In this document: positions 1 to 12,082 of the stretch, piece after piece | How the letters are laid out: every line of letters begins with the position of its first letter | How positions within the stretch are numbered: position 1 is the stretch's first letter | NCBI GenBank assembly: GCA_015501075.1 | Contig: JADNYJ010000134.1 | Span: 1 to 64,000 of the forward strand | From: Gymnopilus junonius | Lineage: Eukaryota; Basidiomycota; Agaricomycetes; Agaricales; Galerinaceae | Direction of reading: 5' to 3' | Length of the DNA stretch: 64,000 bases | Program-made: the position numbers and the translations under genes | The notes under the pieces: model-generated | Databases searched by the model: none | Seen by the model: the letters and a program-made list of their open reading frames with translations, nothing else | Told to the model about the DNA's origin: nothing

Positions 1-2217
1 ACCGTATTGAACCTGACCCCCAACTCCAACAATCCCTGACCTATTTTGAACATTGTGGTCCAGGCACTGCGATAGATCAACAAAATGACTGTGACTTTGG
101 TCATTGCAATGAACCAGGATGATTTGTCCCTTGACAATGTGGATGGACGAATGATGTACACCTTCTCGCCAGCATCATTAGTCACATCCTGTAGCTGGAG
201 CAAACACTTGTTGGCCCTGAAAGTCCATCACATATCCCATGCTGGAGGCAGGTTACTGTAAGACAGTTGAGTTGTATGAGCTATGACTGCCATATGATGA
301 AATTCGATGATCACTCACTGGACATCAGGCAATGCTGGAAGGAGATTTCCAGATGACTTGGAATATCCAAGTCATTGGAGAACAGCATTGAACATCATGT
401 CCTCGGGCTTGACCTGCTCCAAAGTGGTATTCCATGTCAAATGACTTCCTGCATTGAAGCCATATTGGAACTTCAAGTGGTCCATGAGACTTTGGAAGGA
501 AAATACAAACTCCACTGAAGAGGTTGAATGACACAATAAGACAGTGTCAACAGCAGAGCGGGCAACTTGGGATATATTGGTGGTGACATTGGTAACTGCC
601 ACACTTGGGAACATGGCATTATATGCAGCATCATCCATATCATCGACTTCTTCATCATCATCATCTTCATCATCCATTTGACCTTCTGGCTGCTCCAGGA
701 AATGGCACATGTCCACTGGTTCAGGTTAGACCAGTACTTGCACTCCCAAGACATGTACATCTTCCATGTTATGGCCACATCTGCCTTCTTGATGGGCGTA
801 TGCACCCAAAATGACCTATCAACTTTATCCTGCTTCCACTTGAATACATGGGTACTATTCATGTAGCCAGACTTGAGGGTGACCCTCTCCTGATCCAAAC
901 GCGACTGCCTTTCCCTTGGCGAATCCTTCTCATCCCTCTTCTTGATATTTACCTCCATCCTCGCAAAGAACTCTTGCCAATTTTCACCTGGGCATTGACC
1001 AGATAGAGGATGTACCAGCAATTTATGATCGACTACAGGCGGAGCTGGGGGAGGCTCATCTGGATTCAGGTTTGCTGTGTCATAGAATTCATTGCCATTG
1101 TCAGGGGAAATGAAGTCAGGCAGGGGTCCATTGGTATGAGCACTAGGGTGTGCCTCTGGCAAATATTGCGGCCCTTCTTCATCAGAGTCTGATACTTCTG
1201 AGTTGTCTGACACGTCCCCTACCTCACCTAGTGCAGGTTCATCTTCCAAGTAAATCAGGGACCCAATGCTGGAACAGAAGTCAAGTCCCATGCTGACATG
1301 CGCACCACCTGATCCCACAGAGTGGGCAAGATTATATGGGTGAAAATGAGTGTACGCTGCTTGGCAATTTCAATGTAATTTTTCGGAGGGAGAAAATCCT
1401 TGATGGACACATCTAATGCATCAATCTTCTTTTTGTCGACATTGCCCTATAGGAACCACAAAGGCACTCCCGCCATTATAAAAAATCAAACACCATAGAA
1501 CCACTGGGTATCATATGGGTTGATGAAGCCTCCGGGATGCAAGCCCAAAGTCAGATTGCAGACGACTGACTTGGTAAGAAAGTCAAGGTAACTCCAATTG
1601 ATCAGGTTGCTGGGAAAGTTGGCCAGGTGAAGAAAAGCTGAGTCGAAGGCACTGTCTGTGAATGGAGTTAACCATAGAGAGAATGCGAATGTAGCAAAGC
1701 CCAAGAGGAGTGGAAATGCATCCCTGGCTCGTCAAGCACAAGCAAATGCCAACTCCTTTGTACGATGCCATGAACGATAGCCATAACTCTTTGGCCACTG
1801 GGGGTACTCGAGTCTGGGGAAATGCTGAGCATATTTGTGGCCGTTCAAGAGGCAGAATGAGATGGTTATTAAAATGTCTTCGAGCTCATGCCAAGGACAC
1901 AGTGTTTCTTCATCTAGACCATATCTCGTCTCTGACATAGCCACGATACACCTTTGCAACTCCTTGTTCAGTAGCTCTAAGATCGAAAGTAAATCGCCTG
2001 AAGTCGTGTCTCGGAGAGGGTAAAATGCGAGGTATATGTTATGGTTTCCGAGCTTCCTCGGCTTCGTATAGTCGTCATCCCTGTCGCCCGATTGATGAGA
2101 AGCACTAGGAAGGGCATGACTGAGAGGCGACACGATCAGCCCAGACTGGTCGTGCCACATTGCATGGCGGAAGACGGAAGGAAGGAGGCGAGGATGACTC
2201 GTAGATTCGTCTGGCAT
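1..2217 (-). pseudogene. Decayed copy of an Agaricomycete-specific repeat-family protein (3' part off the window)
   Basis: Function unknown. I recognise the layout of a hypothetical protein family that is highly repeated in Agaricomycete genomes. Near the N-terminus comes a segment with PWHELEDILITISFCLLNG, then a GYRSWHRTKE stretch, an alpha-helical SFAF-like block (1486-1704), a PLWF-GN motif near 1450, an acidic linker, and a C-terminal part whose reading resumes up to the left edge (KVYIIRPSTL, then an FKIGQGLLELGVRF-like end). The most likely start is the ATG at 2217; 2301 is an upstream alternative. The copy is broken: an in-frame TAG lies at 1447-1449 directly after the PLWFL motif, the frame changes near 1290-1320, and it changes again near 700 between the WECKYWSNLNQ and MCHFLEQPEGQ segments. 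Family assignment is from memory of its conserved pattern and was not searched. Confidence 0.6.
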
Positions 2218-2675
2218 AGTGAAGGCCTGAGTGAGACGAATAGACTTAATATTCCACGCCAAAGAGCAGATGTACTTACAAATAGCAAGTTTAGCCACCA
2301 AAGTCGTAGATCAGATGGGTATAATACAAAGCTCTCCTATGGACCGAAGGTATTGCGAAATTTCACGAAAGGAAAGTCTTCAAGAAGCGGATAATGGCGG
2401 TAAACCACCAATACCGCTGAAGAGGAGTTCACGGGCAGATAATGAGTGTAAACACCCAATACTGCGGCTGTGGACGCGTTAGACGTCCGGAGTGGTATCC
2501 AGAGACCGAAATCGAGAGCGGTGGAAGCGATGAGAGAGGGAGTAGTTGATCGTTGACGTTGGCGAAGAGGTAAGGAACAAGGGTTGAAATTCCAGCACAG
2601 CCACCCACCGCGATCAAATGACAAAACACTGCCAATCCCGTTATCTCCTCTGCTCCTTCCACCATCTTTCACCAT

Positions 2676-2705
2676 ATCCACGTATGGGGTTTACCCCTGC
2701 ATCGG
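2676..2705 (+). repeat. Dispersed GGGGTTTACCCC-core motif, copy 1
   Basis: ACGTATGGGGTTTACCCCTG followed by CATCGG. The same 20-base stretch recurs at 12054-12082 (minus strand), 12383-12412 and 12429-12455. The core is an inverted GGGG/CCCC pair around TTTA. Confidence 0.75.
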
Positions 2706-2780
2706 ATATCGCAATCGAACACCCTTTGACTATATACGCGTACCTTTTGCTTTCGAACTCGACCATCGACTCGTCTACTT

Positions 2781-2808
2781 CCACACATGGGGTTTACCCC
2801 TGTATCGG
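2781..2808 (+). repeat. Dispersed GGGGTTTACCCC-core motif, copy 2
   Basis: ACATGGGGTTTACCCCTG followed by TATCGG; differs from copy 1 at a few bases and lies about 100 bases downstream in the same orientation. Confidence 0.7.
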
Positions 2809-3301
2809 AAGTTCAATGAACAAATTCACATTGTCCTTTCATCAGGTATGTTGAATACATAACCCTTTCTCTTTTTTTTTGCATTGATGTACATAGAATA
2901 TATTTCTAAATTTCTATAGTTGGAAGGTTTAATGTCCCCGCTGGCGCCTTCGAAATCAAATTATATTTGGTGCGTTCACATTATTATGGGCGTGAAGCTC
3001 GCTTTCGACCTTGGAGATGGGCTAACTTGTTCCTGGAATACAGGAATATTGGAGAGTTTACCCAAATCAGGTCAGTCAATGATGTATGCCACGAATGACC
3101 CAACTATTCATTTCAAGACTGTTCGAAGAGCACACACAGGTGAGTACGTCCCCTCCTCTGTTATGACTTCTGACTTTACATGACGTGTTCCTAGAGACAG
3201 GAATAATAAAGAGTCTATCACAATCAGACCTTGCCAGTTATGTACGTGTAATCACCAAACTATTCAACTGCGTACATCGTCTCAGCTGTTCGACGAACAC
3301 A

Positions 3302-3763
3302 GATATCAATCTAGGTCATGCTGTATTCTGGAACATTAAAAGCATTTACCACGATCCTTGACCACTATTGAATGCCAGGACACTTTCGTCAGTGTCTATT
3401 CGCAGAACAACCCTCAGTTGCTATTTTCAATGTGCGGTTTCGAAGTGCGCCGAAAATCAGGACCATGTCTGGAGAACAGTTCTCTCTGAAGGATGCCGTC
3501 CGGAATTTGACAAATGAACAAACGAAGGAAAGAACTGCTCAAGCATTCCTCAGGGTCTCTAACGATGGTAATTTGTTTTATTTTTTTAAACTAAGTTAAA
3601 GGCTCTGACATCGCCTTCTCTGCAGGTGTCCAGCAATTCAATAATCGCATTCAACAAGTTCTGATGAGTTCTACATGTTCGAAAATTGTCAACAAGTGGA
3701 ATACTGCTCTCATCGGTCTAATGACTTACTATTGTGAAGCTGTCATCCATACCAATGAACTTA
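3302..3763 (+). pseudogene. PRP8 gene fragment (spliceosome core factor), retains one intron
   Basis: Encodes a slice of about 140 residues of Prp8, the largest and most conserved U5 snRNP protein (over 2,300 residues), from its central reverse-transcriptase-like region. Visible blocks are [66 protein letters not shown] and [20 protein letters not shown]. The copy is broken: a stop follows the first block (near 3360), codons are lost between FEVR and PKIRT near 3441, and similarity ends abruptly after THTNEL-like residues near 3763. A 58-base intron with GT-AG ends (3568-3625) sits inside the conserved block, so this is a DNA-level copy and not a retrocopy. The functional PRP8 must lie elsewhere. 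Assignment is strong because Prp8 is so conserved. Confidence 0.85.
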
Positions 3764-4078
3764 GTTACCACGAATGAGCTTTAAGCGGAATACGTAGTAC
3801 CTGTCTGATACCTACAGATTAACGTTCGAGGAACAAATTTACATACCATGCTAATAGATCCGAAATTTCATTATAATGATGCACATACAATTTCAAGATT
3901 CATACGTGATTCTTAATTATGACCGAGAAGGTCGCGATTCAGATACATATGACAGCTAACTATATACATTCAAAAGAGAGAAGGTTGACGAAAAGAGGGT
4001 GCAAGGGCTTATCAAGTAAATAGTGACCAAAAAAATAATTCGAGGGGGTATACATATGAATTGGCGGCTCTTGTCAAA
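3764..4078. other. Intergenic, nothing recognised
   Basis: AT-rich, no supported gene; 3' side of the Ras-like gene. Confidence 0.4.
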
Positions 4079-4960
4079 TTAAAGAAGCCGGTCGAGAACC
4101 CTGAATAACTTGGATTTTTTCTTCCGCACTGGAATAGGAATAGGCAGCAGTTCCTTGTTCACATGTACTTTGCTGGCCCTCCAAGAACGGACCGCCTTCT
4201 CGAACACGCCCGAAATGTGGAAATAAACACTGTTATCAATGAATGGCATTTCGAAGTAGAAATCATTTCCGAATTCTGTGGCCATCATATTGGCCGCGTC
4301 TTTTGGCACCTGGCGAGAGGATTTCTTCGCATTACCCACCAAGACACATGGAGGGGCGCCGCCTTTCAATATGACTATCTGTGCATAGATTGTTAACAAC
4401 AAATTGAAGGATGGGCTAGAGTCTACGGCGAGGACGAGAATGAATGCGTCGCATTGCCTATCGAAATTCTTCGTTAGACGGTGTGTTTATGAGGATCAGG
4501 ATGACTTACTCGATCCACTGGCGCAGGACGTTAGAATTATCACCTGTCAATTAATTAGTATGGTGATGAAATTTGAAAGTAATAATCCAATTCTTACTGA
4601 GGGAACCAGCAGTATCGAGGATTGTCGCCCTTACTGGAATACCGTCACAAATAAAGGTCTTTTCAAAAGAATCTTCCGCGATTGTCTGGAAACAATCCTA
4701 ACAGTTCCGTCAGTAAGTGCTGCTGTACATAAATAAAATTATGAACTTCATCTATTAAATAAATGGAGAGCAACATGTAAGCGACATAAATGGTGGAGTT
4801 GAAATTGAAACTCAACCAGTAATGCAAGCACCGGAAACGAACTAAACAATAATATTGTATCAAATGTATTATTCGGGAAAAGGGGAAAACTAACCGACTT
4901 GACGAGGGTTGTTTTACCCACGCCGGAAGCTCCAAGAATCGCAATTCGGCAAGATTCCAT
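4079..4960 (-). CDS. Ras-like small GTPase with atypical nucleotide-binding motifs
   Basis: Likely a membrane-signalling GTPase of the Ras superfamily. Exon 1 (4895-4960) encodes a P-loop, ILGASGVGKTTL, just after the start codon. An exon at 4598-4697 gives a Ras-like effector/G3 region, TIAEDSFEKTFICDG and ILDTAG. Exons 4510-4543 and 4079-4457 supply CDAFILVLAVD, then PPCVLVGNAKKS, where Ras proteins have NKxD, and an ISG motif in the G5 area. The tail is basic (VRKKKSKLF) with no CAAX box; it ends in DRLL. Introns of 52 bases (4458-4509 and 4544-4597 region) have clean GTAAG donors. The 197-base gap between exons 1 and 2 is longer than the other introns, and the product as read lacks the residues normally between P-loop and switch I, so a small exon is probably hidden there. 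The missing Asp of NKxD suggests altered nucleotide specificity or a divergent paralogue. Confidence 0.75.
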
Positions 4961-5310
4961 GATGATACTGAAGCTAAATGCAAGTTTTTAGTATTTAAGA
5001 CAAAATGAAAGATAAGGTGAGTATCTACCTGGAGTACGGTTGGATGTGGTGAGAGGAGGACGTACAGAAGAGAGCAGGTGGCGGTTGAAGAAAGAGAAGG
5101 AAACCGTCAAAAGTTTGAACTGTCTAAACTTACCCGAACAACGTAAACGTAAAAAGGCACTCAAGTATTTCGAATCAGAACCGGACCTGCCCGTATAGAT
5201 TCAGAAGATACATATGTATGTAAACAGTACTCTACTTTCTTCCATAAGTCTTCTTCGCCGTTTGCCTGTATGGGTTTTCCGATTTATTGACTTCTCGGGG
5301 AGGACTCAAA
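4961..5310. other. Intergenic between Ras-like gene start and SNF2 gene end
   Basis: About 350 bases; upstream region of the Ras-like gene. No distinct element seen. Confidence 0.4.
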
Positions 5311-8300
5311 TCACCGGACAAGTAACCTAGAATGGTCTTAAGTACGGAGCGCTATCAGACAATGCAAAGCTCACCATCCTGCGGTTTTCTATTCAATATG
5401 GTCGGTAACATCGGCTGAGACGAGGAACCTGCGGAAGCGACTACTGCTCCCTGTCGCTTGCTCAATGGATTTGAACGTGGTCGGGAATAATACAGACTTC
5501 CAGGCGAAGATGGAGCAACATTCTTACCAAGTTCCCGAAGCAAAATCTCTACTTCGGATTCATCGCTAGGCGGAATGTGCGATGACTTAGTCAAGCCAAG
5601 AGAGTTGGGTTGCGGGCTAGGTGTCGCTAATGGGAGTTCACGAGGAGGTGAAGGTTCCTGATTCAGAGGGGGAGGAGGACGCTTATAGTGATCTGGTAGT
5701 TGATATCGACTGGTTGATGGAGCCAAAATGCGGGATGATTGAGGCTGGCGTGAATATGTCACCAATTTCAAAGGTGCTTTGGAGGGATGTTGCTTGCGCC
5801 GTTGTGAAGGCAGAGGTTCGAAAGGAAGCTCAAGACCTGAACCTCTTTCTATATTGTCAAGAGGGCTCTTCGACGTTGGCCACTCTGTTGCAACTGATGG
5901 AGAATCAGTTGAGCACACGAAAAGAGAACAAGACATAACACATACTTGCATGAGAGTAATTACCCCGGTCAACCAGGTAATTACGTTTGACACGCTTTTT
6001 CAACACCTCTGGGCTGCTTCCTACTACATGTTCGTAAGTTGTTATACCGAATTGGCACAATACTAGGCTTACCACTGCGTCCTCGACGTTCGCCTGCCTT
6101 TGGTGTTCTTGGAGTAAGCCATATATCCGCAGCTGGTGAGTCCTCGATAAGGCGAGATGGAGGTGATCGCGACTGCATATTTTGAACTCCATTCGACCCT
6201 TCATTGACCAAATTTCCGAATAAAGAGTCATCTGTGTCATCTTCAGCAGCAGCCGTATCCGAGTCGAGTGCGGCACCAGTAGCAGATTCTTCATCAGCTT
6301 CCGCCCTTGACGTATCACCAGCCAGTGCACTGTCAACATTGTAATCAATGGGCGAGTCCCAGTCGTACTGGTATTCACTGTCCGATTTCACTGGACTGAC
6401 AGCTCGTTGTTTCCCCTTCTGCTTTTCCGACACAGCACCAACTTTACAATTGACTGGTGCATCCTCCATATCCTCCTCCATCATGCCCGTAGCTCTGACT
6501 TTCCCATTCGTTTTCGACTTCTTCACTTGACGTTCGTCAACTGCCATCACAACCTCCTCATCCTCCTGCACCACAGCCACCTTCTTCTGCCTTTTTTTCG
6601 ACTTGCTCTTCACCACAGGATCTTTATCGACCATCATCACGTCTTCCTGTACCACGGCCGCCTTCTTCTGCTTTTTTTTCGACTTGGTCTTTACCACAAG
6701 ATCCTCATCAACTTGCATCATGTCCTCCTCGTCCTGCTGCACCACAGCCATCTTTTGCCTTCTTCTTGCCTTGGCTTCGACCACGGGATCCAGATCAACC
6801 CGCACCACATCCTCATCATCAGAGCCGACTCCTCCGTCCACCATGCTCTTGGTCCCAGTACTGTACTCCTCCTCAGTGTCGCCGTCAGTCTTGGTAGAGG
6901 AAGTGGTGTCCAAATCGCCCTCATACTCCAAAAAATCGGCGGCGTCAGCATCATCCGACCACTCGAGCTCAGAGCTGGAGTCGGTGTGCATGTCAAAGTC
7001 AGTGGACATGGAAGGACCAGGCGGAGGGTGTGCGTTTTGTATAGTCCTCTGATATTTTGCGAACAGCTTTTCCATGGCCGCTGCAACATCCGCTTTAGTC
7101 AATTTCCTATGACCAGAAGGAACTTGTGGCGTGGTAGCACCGGTGTTATCGGGGTCTGCTGTACGCTTTACATGGGAAGCCGTTGGTGACACCTTAGGCC
7201 CGCCATGAGCAGTGCGAGAGGACCCAGGCTGCTTCGACTGGTTTCTGTGGGAAGCAGCCTCGACAGCCTTTTTACGGGACTTCTTTGAGGGCTGAGGCGG
7301 TGAATGTTCCTCGTCCACGTTATCATCAAGAGGAGTTTGGGGTTGTCGTAAACTACTTGCGCATTCCGAAGTCGATTGCTTAACAGCAGCTTTAGCGTGC
7401 TTCTTCAAAAGCTGCGGAGGCAAGTATTCATCATCGTCATCTTCGGCAGCTGCTCTTGTCGTTTGCAAACTACTCGACTTGCCTGCTGTTGACCGCCCAG
7501 CAGTAGTCGTATATTGCTTTTGCGTAGCCGGTTTCATCAACACCACTTTCGCCTCGCTCTCATTTCGCAAGCTCGCCTCAGTAGTTTTCTGCATCTTCAT
7601 ACGACGCTCTTCTTTAGTAAGATCGCCTGCTTCATCAGAAATCGAATGACCCGTGAAAAGCGTGTACATTTCTGCCCAAATACGCATCAGATACCAATTT
7701 GAATAAGAAGTTGTTCAACGTCTTACCGTTGCCCTTTTTCTTCGTCAAAAATGCCCCCATCATATCCTGCTTGCCGCGAGCAAGACCATAGAGAATAATA
7801 TCGGCCGTGTTGTCGGCCAGGAGGTGATAACAGCGCACAACGTTTTTTTGAGGTTGACGATGTGCACGTCCCCGTGCCTGTTGCATTTCCTGACCACTCC
7901 AAGGCTGGTCCTTTGAATTTAATTTCAGTATGAAGCTTGAAACAAGTACAATATCTGAGACGCACCAGGAAGATCATAGCATCTGCATTTGCCAAATTAA
8001 GTCCGGTCATTCCTACTTTTGTGAACACGAGAAGGCGGACAGTTGGATCAGCGCGGAAGATCCCAACTCTTTTGGCGCGCTCATCCAAGGAGTTGTCGCC
8101 ATCAATATATACATATTTGATGCCATAAAGGTCCAATACCTAACGAACATGAGAAACGAATAATGAAGGGATGAAAAAGCACATACATTTCGTAGAAGGG
8201 GACCCAAGGAGGGAAATTCTTGGAATATAAGAACTTTCCGTTTTTGAGTCACCGGCTTTGCTTCCTCGGCTGATGAAAGGCGAGGAAACTTGACCTTGCC

Positions 8301-11107
8301 GTCTTGCACCTTGATCTCTGGGGCGTCATCTCGAGATAGGAGGTGCTTGACGAGCTTGGCGCAGGTGTCGAATTTGGTCGATTTTGCAGCTTTCCATTCC
8401 TGAAGTGTCTTGAACTTTGGAATGGGATCCTTTGGGTCTGAACGCGGAAAGCAGACGCCCATGCGATATTCGAGGTAAAAGTTCCCGGAAGCTATGCCAA
8501 GGATACTGTTGGAATTCGAGACTCTAAAGGACTTTAAGAAACACATCAATATGGAGTCTAACCAATGTACTTACGTCTCTTTTACCCGCGAGTCTAATTG
8601 CTCAAGAATCTCCACCTCTCGTTCTTCAAGTTGCAGGGTAACCATGATGGTCCGATAAGGAGGAATCTTGATGAGGTGTTGGCCTTCATAATCAAGACTG
8701 TCGACAGTGCGCCGAAGAATGTGGTCCAAGAAGTGCACTTGCTTCCCTCGCGCGATTTTGGCATAGACCTTCTTTACTGGATCATTGGGGTCGTTGTTGA
8801 GAGGATCGTAGTCGGAATCAAGGTCTTTTCGGACGCGCCTGATCTCCGCTATATCGTCCTTATCCATCTTCTGAGCTTGGTCTGTCATGAAATACGGAAT
8901 TCCTACAAGTCGGCCCATCGCACCAATGTCCTAAAGCATACAATTAAGCAGATGAAGACGATGACGCGCCTTGGTCAACACTTACTTTTGTCGAGGTCTG
9001 AAGTGGCGTAGCCGTCATAACAAGACGAAGGCAGGCCTTTTGAAGGATGGCAAAGGCTGCCGTGTGCTTTGGACCCGTGTTACGGAACTCGTGGGCCTCG
9101 TCGAGGACGACAGTCAGGTATTTCTGGCCAAACAAATTAGATTGTACGTTCTCTTTGAATCCCGGCAGCTGCTGGCGAGCTTCCCAAGGCATTTTCTCCT
9201 TCGCCTTCTTCTTCTCGACTTGCGCGTATAGAAGGTGGAAGTCCTGAGTGAGAGCCTAAAATGTCATCTGTAAGAGAAAGGTATATTAATCATAAAGTAC
9301 TCAACGACTCACCGAATGAGAGGCAATGATGACACGACTTGAGAGCGGCTGGTTGGAGCGTCGAAAAGGTCCATCCTTTGCCCAAAATTCCTTGTGAGAT
9401 TGAATGCCGGTTCCATACACCATGACGTCGAAAGCCTTTGGATTCACGGTCAAACGAAACTCACTTGCCCATTGCGCTTGTACCGTTCCTGGAACAATGA
9501 TAAGGATCGGGAGGTCGGGAATAGTGTTGCTTTCCCCGAGAAATGGTTTCTTCACTATGAAGGCAATATGAACATCAGACAGAATCTCGAGGAAAGAAAT
9601 ACAGTAGAATATATATACCAAGAAGAGGAGCCTGCCCCAGCTTTTGCTTTTGTCGATGAACAGCGTCCGCTAGGAAAGCAATGACAGCGACAGACTGACA
9701 AGTTTTGCCAAGTCCGACGTCATCAGCTATGAGCACTCCAGGGCAATTTTTAGGATTTGCTTTTGAGGCAAAGGCGTTTCGGATGATGGAATGCACACCA
9801 GCAAGCTGATGCCAGTGAAGGGAGAACAGAGTCATGTTGGGGTCCTTCCGAGCTTTCTTCTCTTCAAATAAGGAGGTGTATGCGGGATCCCAAGGGCTGA
9901 GGCCGTCTCGATGGCGAAAACGGTTAAAAAGAAGAGGTAATCCGTTCTTGAAGCCCAGATTCTGGGCCAGCTGCTCTGGACGCATACGGCACTCCTCTTC
10001 GACACCTGGGTCGGACAGCTCGCTCCTCTCACCAAACGTTACACGAAGAGTCGGCTGTTGTGCTTCCAACGAAATCGAATCTTCAAGGGGAGTCGTGTTA
10101 GTGAAATCACGATACATGAGGACGACGTCTTCAATGTCGTCTTTACTGGAAAGATCACTGAGTGACTTGACAGTGGCTTTGGATACGCCTAACGTTCAAA
10201 GGGTGAGCAACACATACTGGAATTTGAATGAAATCGACGTACCTGCTATACGGGCACTCGCCGCTGGTAAGTCGCCTGAGAGGACGCTCATCAATTGGCC
10301 TAGCTTGCCCTCCATGTCTGCGATCTTCGCATTTGAGGTTGAGGAGTGAATCACCTCGCATGACGTTTTCCAACGAGAAATCTTCGCAATGGCGTCTTTA
10401 ATAGATTCTTTAGTCGCATGCTTCTGTCTCTCGATTTCTGCAAAAGTGTTGGTCAGATAACGGGCAAATTGCCTGAGAAAAGTCGACTTACTATCGAAAG
10501 CGTCGACAGCTTCCTTCTCATGCATCGCAATCTTCTTCTTCGTCGCAGTGACCTTGTTATGGATTGATATCCACGTGCGCTGCACAAGAGCTTTCGTGGA
10601 AGGGCGGAGACTATCCTGAAGGCGACCCAAGCCATCCAACGAATCTTCCCCAAAAAGTTCAAGAGCGACGTCATCCAATATTTGAGGAATAATGTCGGTA
10701 GAGTCGGGCCATGCGTCTGGGTTAGCCGAGTACTTGGCCAAGATACAAGGATGGAAACGCGTTTCGATAAGAACTCGAGTGATACGATCGTGAATCTTCC
10801 AAGATTTCCAACCATTGTTGATGAAACGTCTCCAGAGCTCGGCACCTGGAACTTGACTAGCGGGCGCACCAGAGAACTTGATCTTGGCGGTGGCATCCGG
10901 CTTCTTAGCGTACTGATCAAAGTAAGACTTGACCTGGCGGCGTTGTTGGTCGGTCCAGTTGCTGGGAGCAGGAAATTCGGGAGACGGTTCGGTAAAAATG
11001 CCAGCATAAATGCCAGTAATTTCCTGCCACTGGGGAAAAATCCAGGGCGCCCCATCACCTTCGAGGTACATATCGACCAGAGCACCGTGAACGAAATGGC
11101 TGGGCAT
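5311..11107 (-). CDS. SNF2-family DNA-dependent ATPase with long charged C-terminal tail
   Basis: A nuclear chromatin-remodelling type ATPase. The start is the ATG at 11107 (MPSHFVHGALVDMYLEGDG). The first exon is 10492-11107, followed by 10243-10437 and 9619-10188. Helicase motifs appear in order on successive exons: motif I ADDVGLGKT, Ia ILIIVPGTVQAQW, II VVLDEAHEFRN, III LVMTATPLQ, IV-like RKVLIFQEF, V TKVGMTGLNLANAD, VI QEMQQARGRAHRQ. Both RecA lobes are therefore complete. After the core comes a long exon (about 5981-7690) encoding a low-complexity acidic/basic tail with three imperfect repeats of a KSKKKQKK-type block. Two short introns follow and the last exon ends with the stop at 5311-5313. 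Spliced phases agree at every junction I checked (for example intron 5334-5377 with donor GTGAGC), so the gene looks intact. The N-terminal 400 residues carry no domain I recognise, and I cannot place it in a named SNF2 subfamily. Confidence 0.9.
6540..6800 (-). repeat. In-gene tandem repeats in the SNF2 tail
   Basis: Three imperfect units of about 33 residues, each a basic block (EAKARRRQKMAVV, KTKSKKKQKKAAVV, KSKSKKRQKKVAVV) followed by an acidic block (QQDEEDMMQVDED and variants). The basic blocks resemble nuclear localisation signals. Confidence 0.7.
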
Positions 11108-11189
11108 CGGGGAAGAAGAATGGGAAGCAGGAGTTAAGGTTATCGCGATGAGAAATACGATGAGGGAATACTAAGACGATTGGAGAGAG

Positions 11190-11197
11190 TATATATA
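11190..11197 (-). promoter_or_regulatory. TATA-like box of the SNF2 gene
   Basis: TATATATA about 83 bases upstream of the ATG at 11107 on the minus strand; position fits a core promoter. Not otherwise supported. Confidence 0.35.
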
Positions 11198-12020
11198 CGG
11201 AGCAGCGCTTCCGTAGTACAGGGGAAAAGATGGGTGTAATCTACTTTGGTTCCGGAGAATATTACTCGACGGGATGTCTACATGTCTACAGAAAATTATT
11301 AAAAGCAGGAGGTATACGTATGGACTTCATGAAAATAGATGCGATCGTCATTATACTTGGTAAACTGTCAATGATATGGATGCTATGTTACGTAGAGATA
11401 ACTACAAGCGTTAATTCAACTCTACAGATAATGGACGGAGTGTTCCGACTATTCCTCTCGGAGGTGAGACCGAGCGCTTGAGGCAAGTATGCGGGGAGAT
11501 CTGAATGTACAAATTATCAGTACTTGGGGATAACACGAAAGGGAAAGGAAAACTTACAATAGCGTGATCAGATAAGAGCGATGAGGAAGATCTAGGATAG
11601 AATGAGTAAGAGAGGAATAAGTGAAATCAAAGTAGAATAACGTACGAAGGGGGACGAAGGCCACAGAAGCGGCAGAGCGACAATTCGGACTGCTCGCATG
11701 GAGCCTGGATCTGAAAAGACGCGCCATTGGGATATGGGCGCTATGAAAGAAGGGTGCCAGGGCGTATAGGGGGTGTCGGATGATGTAGGAAGAGGGTTAG
11801 GGCGAGGGTACACCGCCAGAGTTCGCGGTCGATGTAGGATCCCGGTGAGGGTTAGGGAACGCCATTGTTCGCGACGCCGAAGATAAGCTGCGGAGAATGA
11901 TTAATTAAAAAGAACAATAAGAGAGAATGACGCGTAGAAAACATACACAGGTAATAGATACGGCGCACCATCCTCGTGTAGTCATGCCGTCGGAACGAAC
12001 GAGCTCCAGTAGCCAAGGAT

Positions 12021-12042
12021 GTAGAGGTAAACCTCATACGTC
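12021..12042 (-). repeat. Dispersed GGGGTTTACCCC-core motif, degenerate copy 3
   Basis: On the minus strand reads GACGTATGAGGTTTACCTCT; two compensating changes keep the inverted-repeat core (GAGG/CCTC). Confidence 0.6.
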
Positions 12043-12053
12043 AAGGCCACAGT

Positions 12054-12082
12054 CCGATGCAGGGGTAAACCCCATACGTGGA
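12054..12082 (-). repeat. Dispersed GGGGTTTACCCC-core motif, copy 4
   Basis: On the minus strand reads CCACGTATGGGGTTTACCCC then TGCATCGG, matching copy 1 over about 27 bases. Confidence 0.75.

Larger units (their letters stand above)
2218..3301. other. Intergenic stretch without recognisable gene
   Basis: An open frame at 2920-3183 (+) has no family I can name and no clear splice partner. The stretch holds two plus-strand copies of the GGGGTTTACCCC-core motif, listed separately. Confidence 0.4.

Noticed and set aside
6407..7189. Long plus-strand open frame opposite the SNF2 tail
   Set aside because: It is the antisense shadow of a repetitive acidic/basic coding region; its product is Leu/His-rich without motifs.
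11790..11870. GGGTTAGGG stretches (also near 31128 and 57030)
   Set aside because: Only one or two telomere-like units at each place, no array; not evidence for a telomere or a fusion point.
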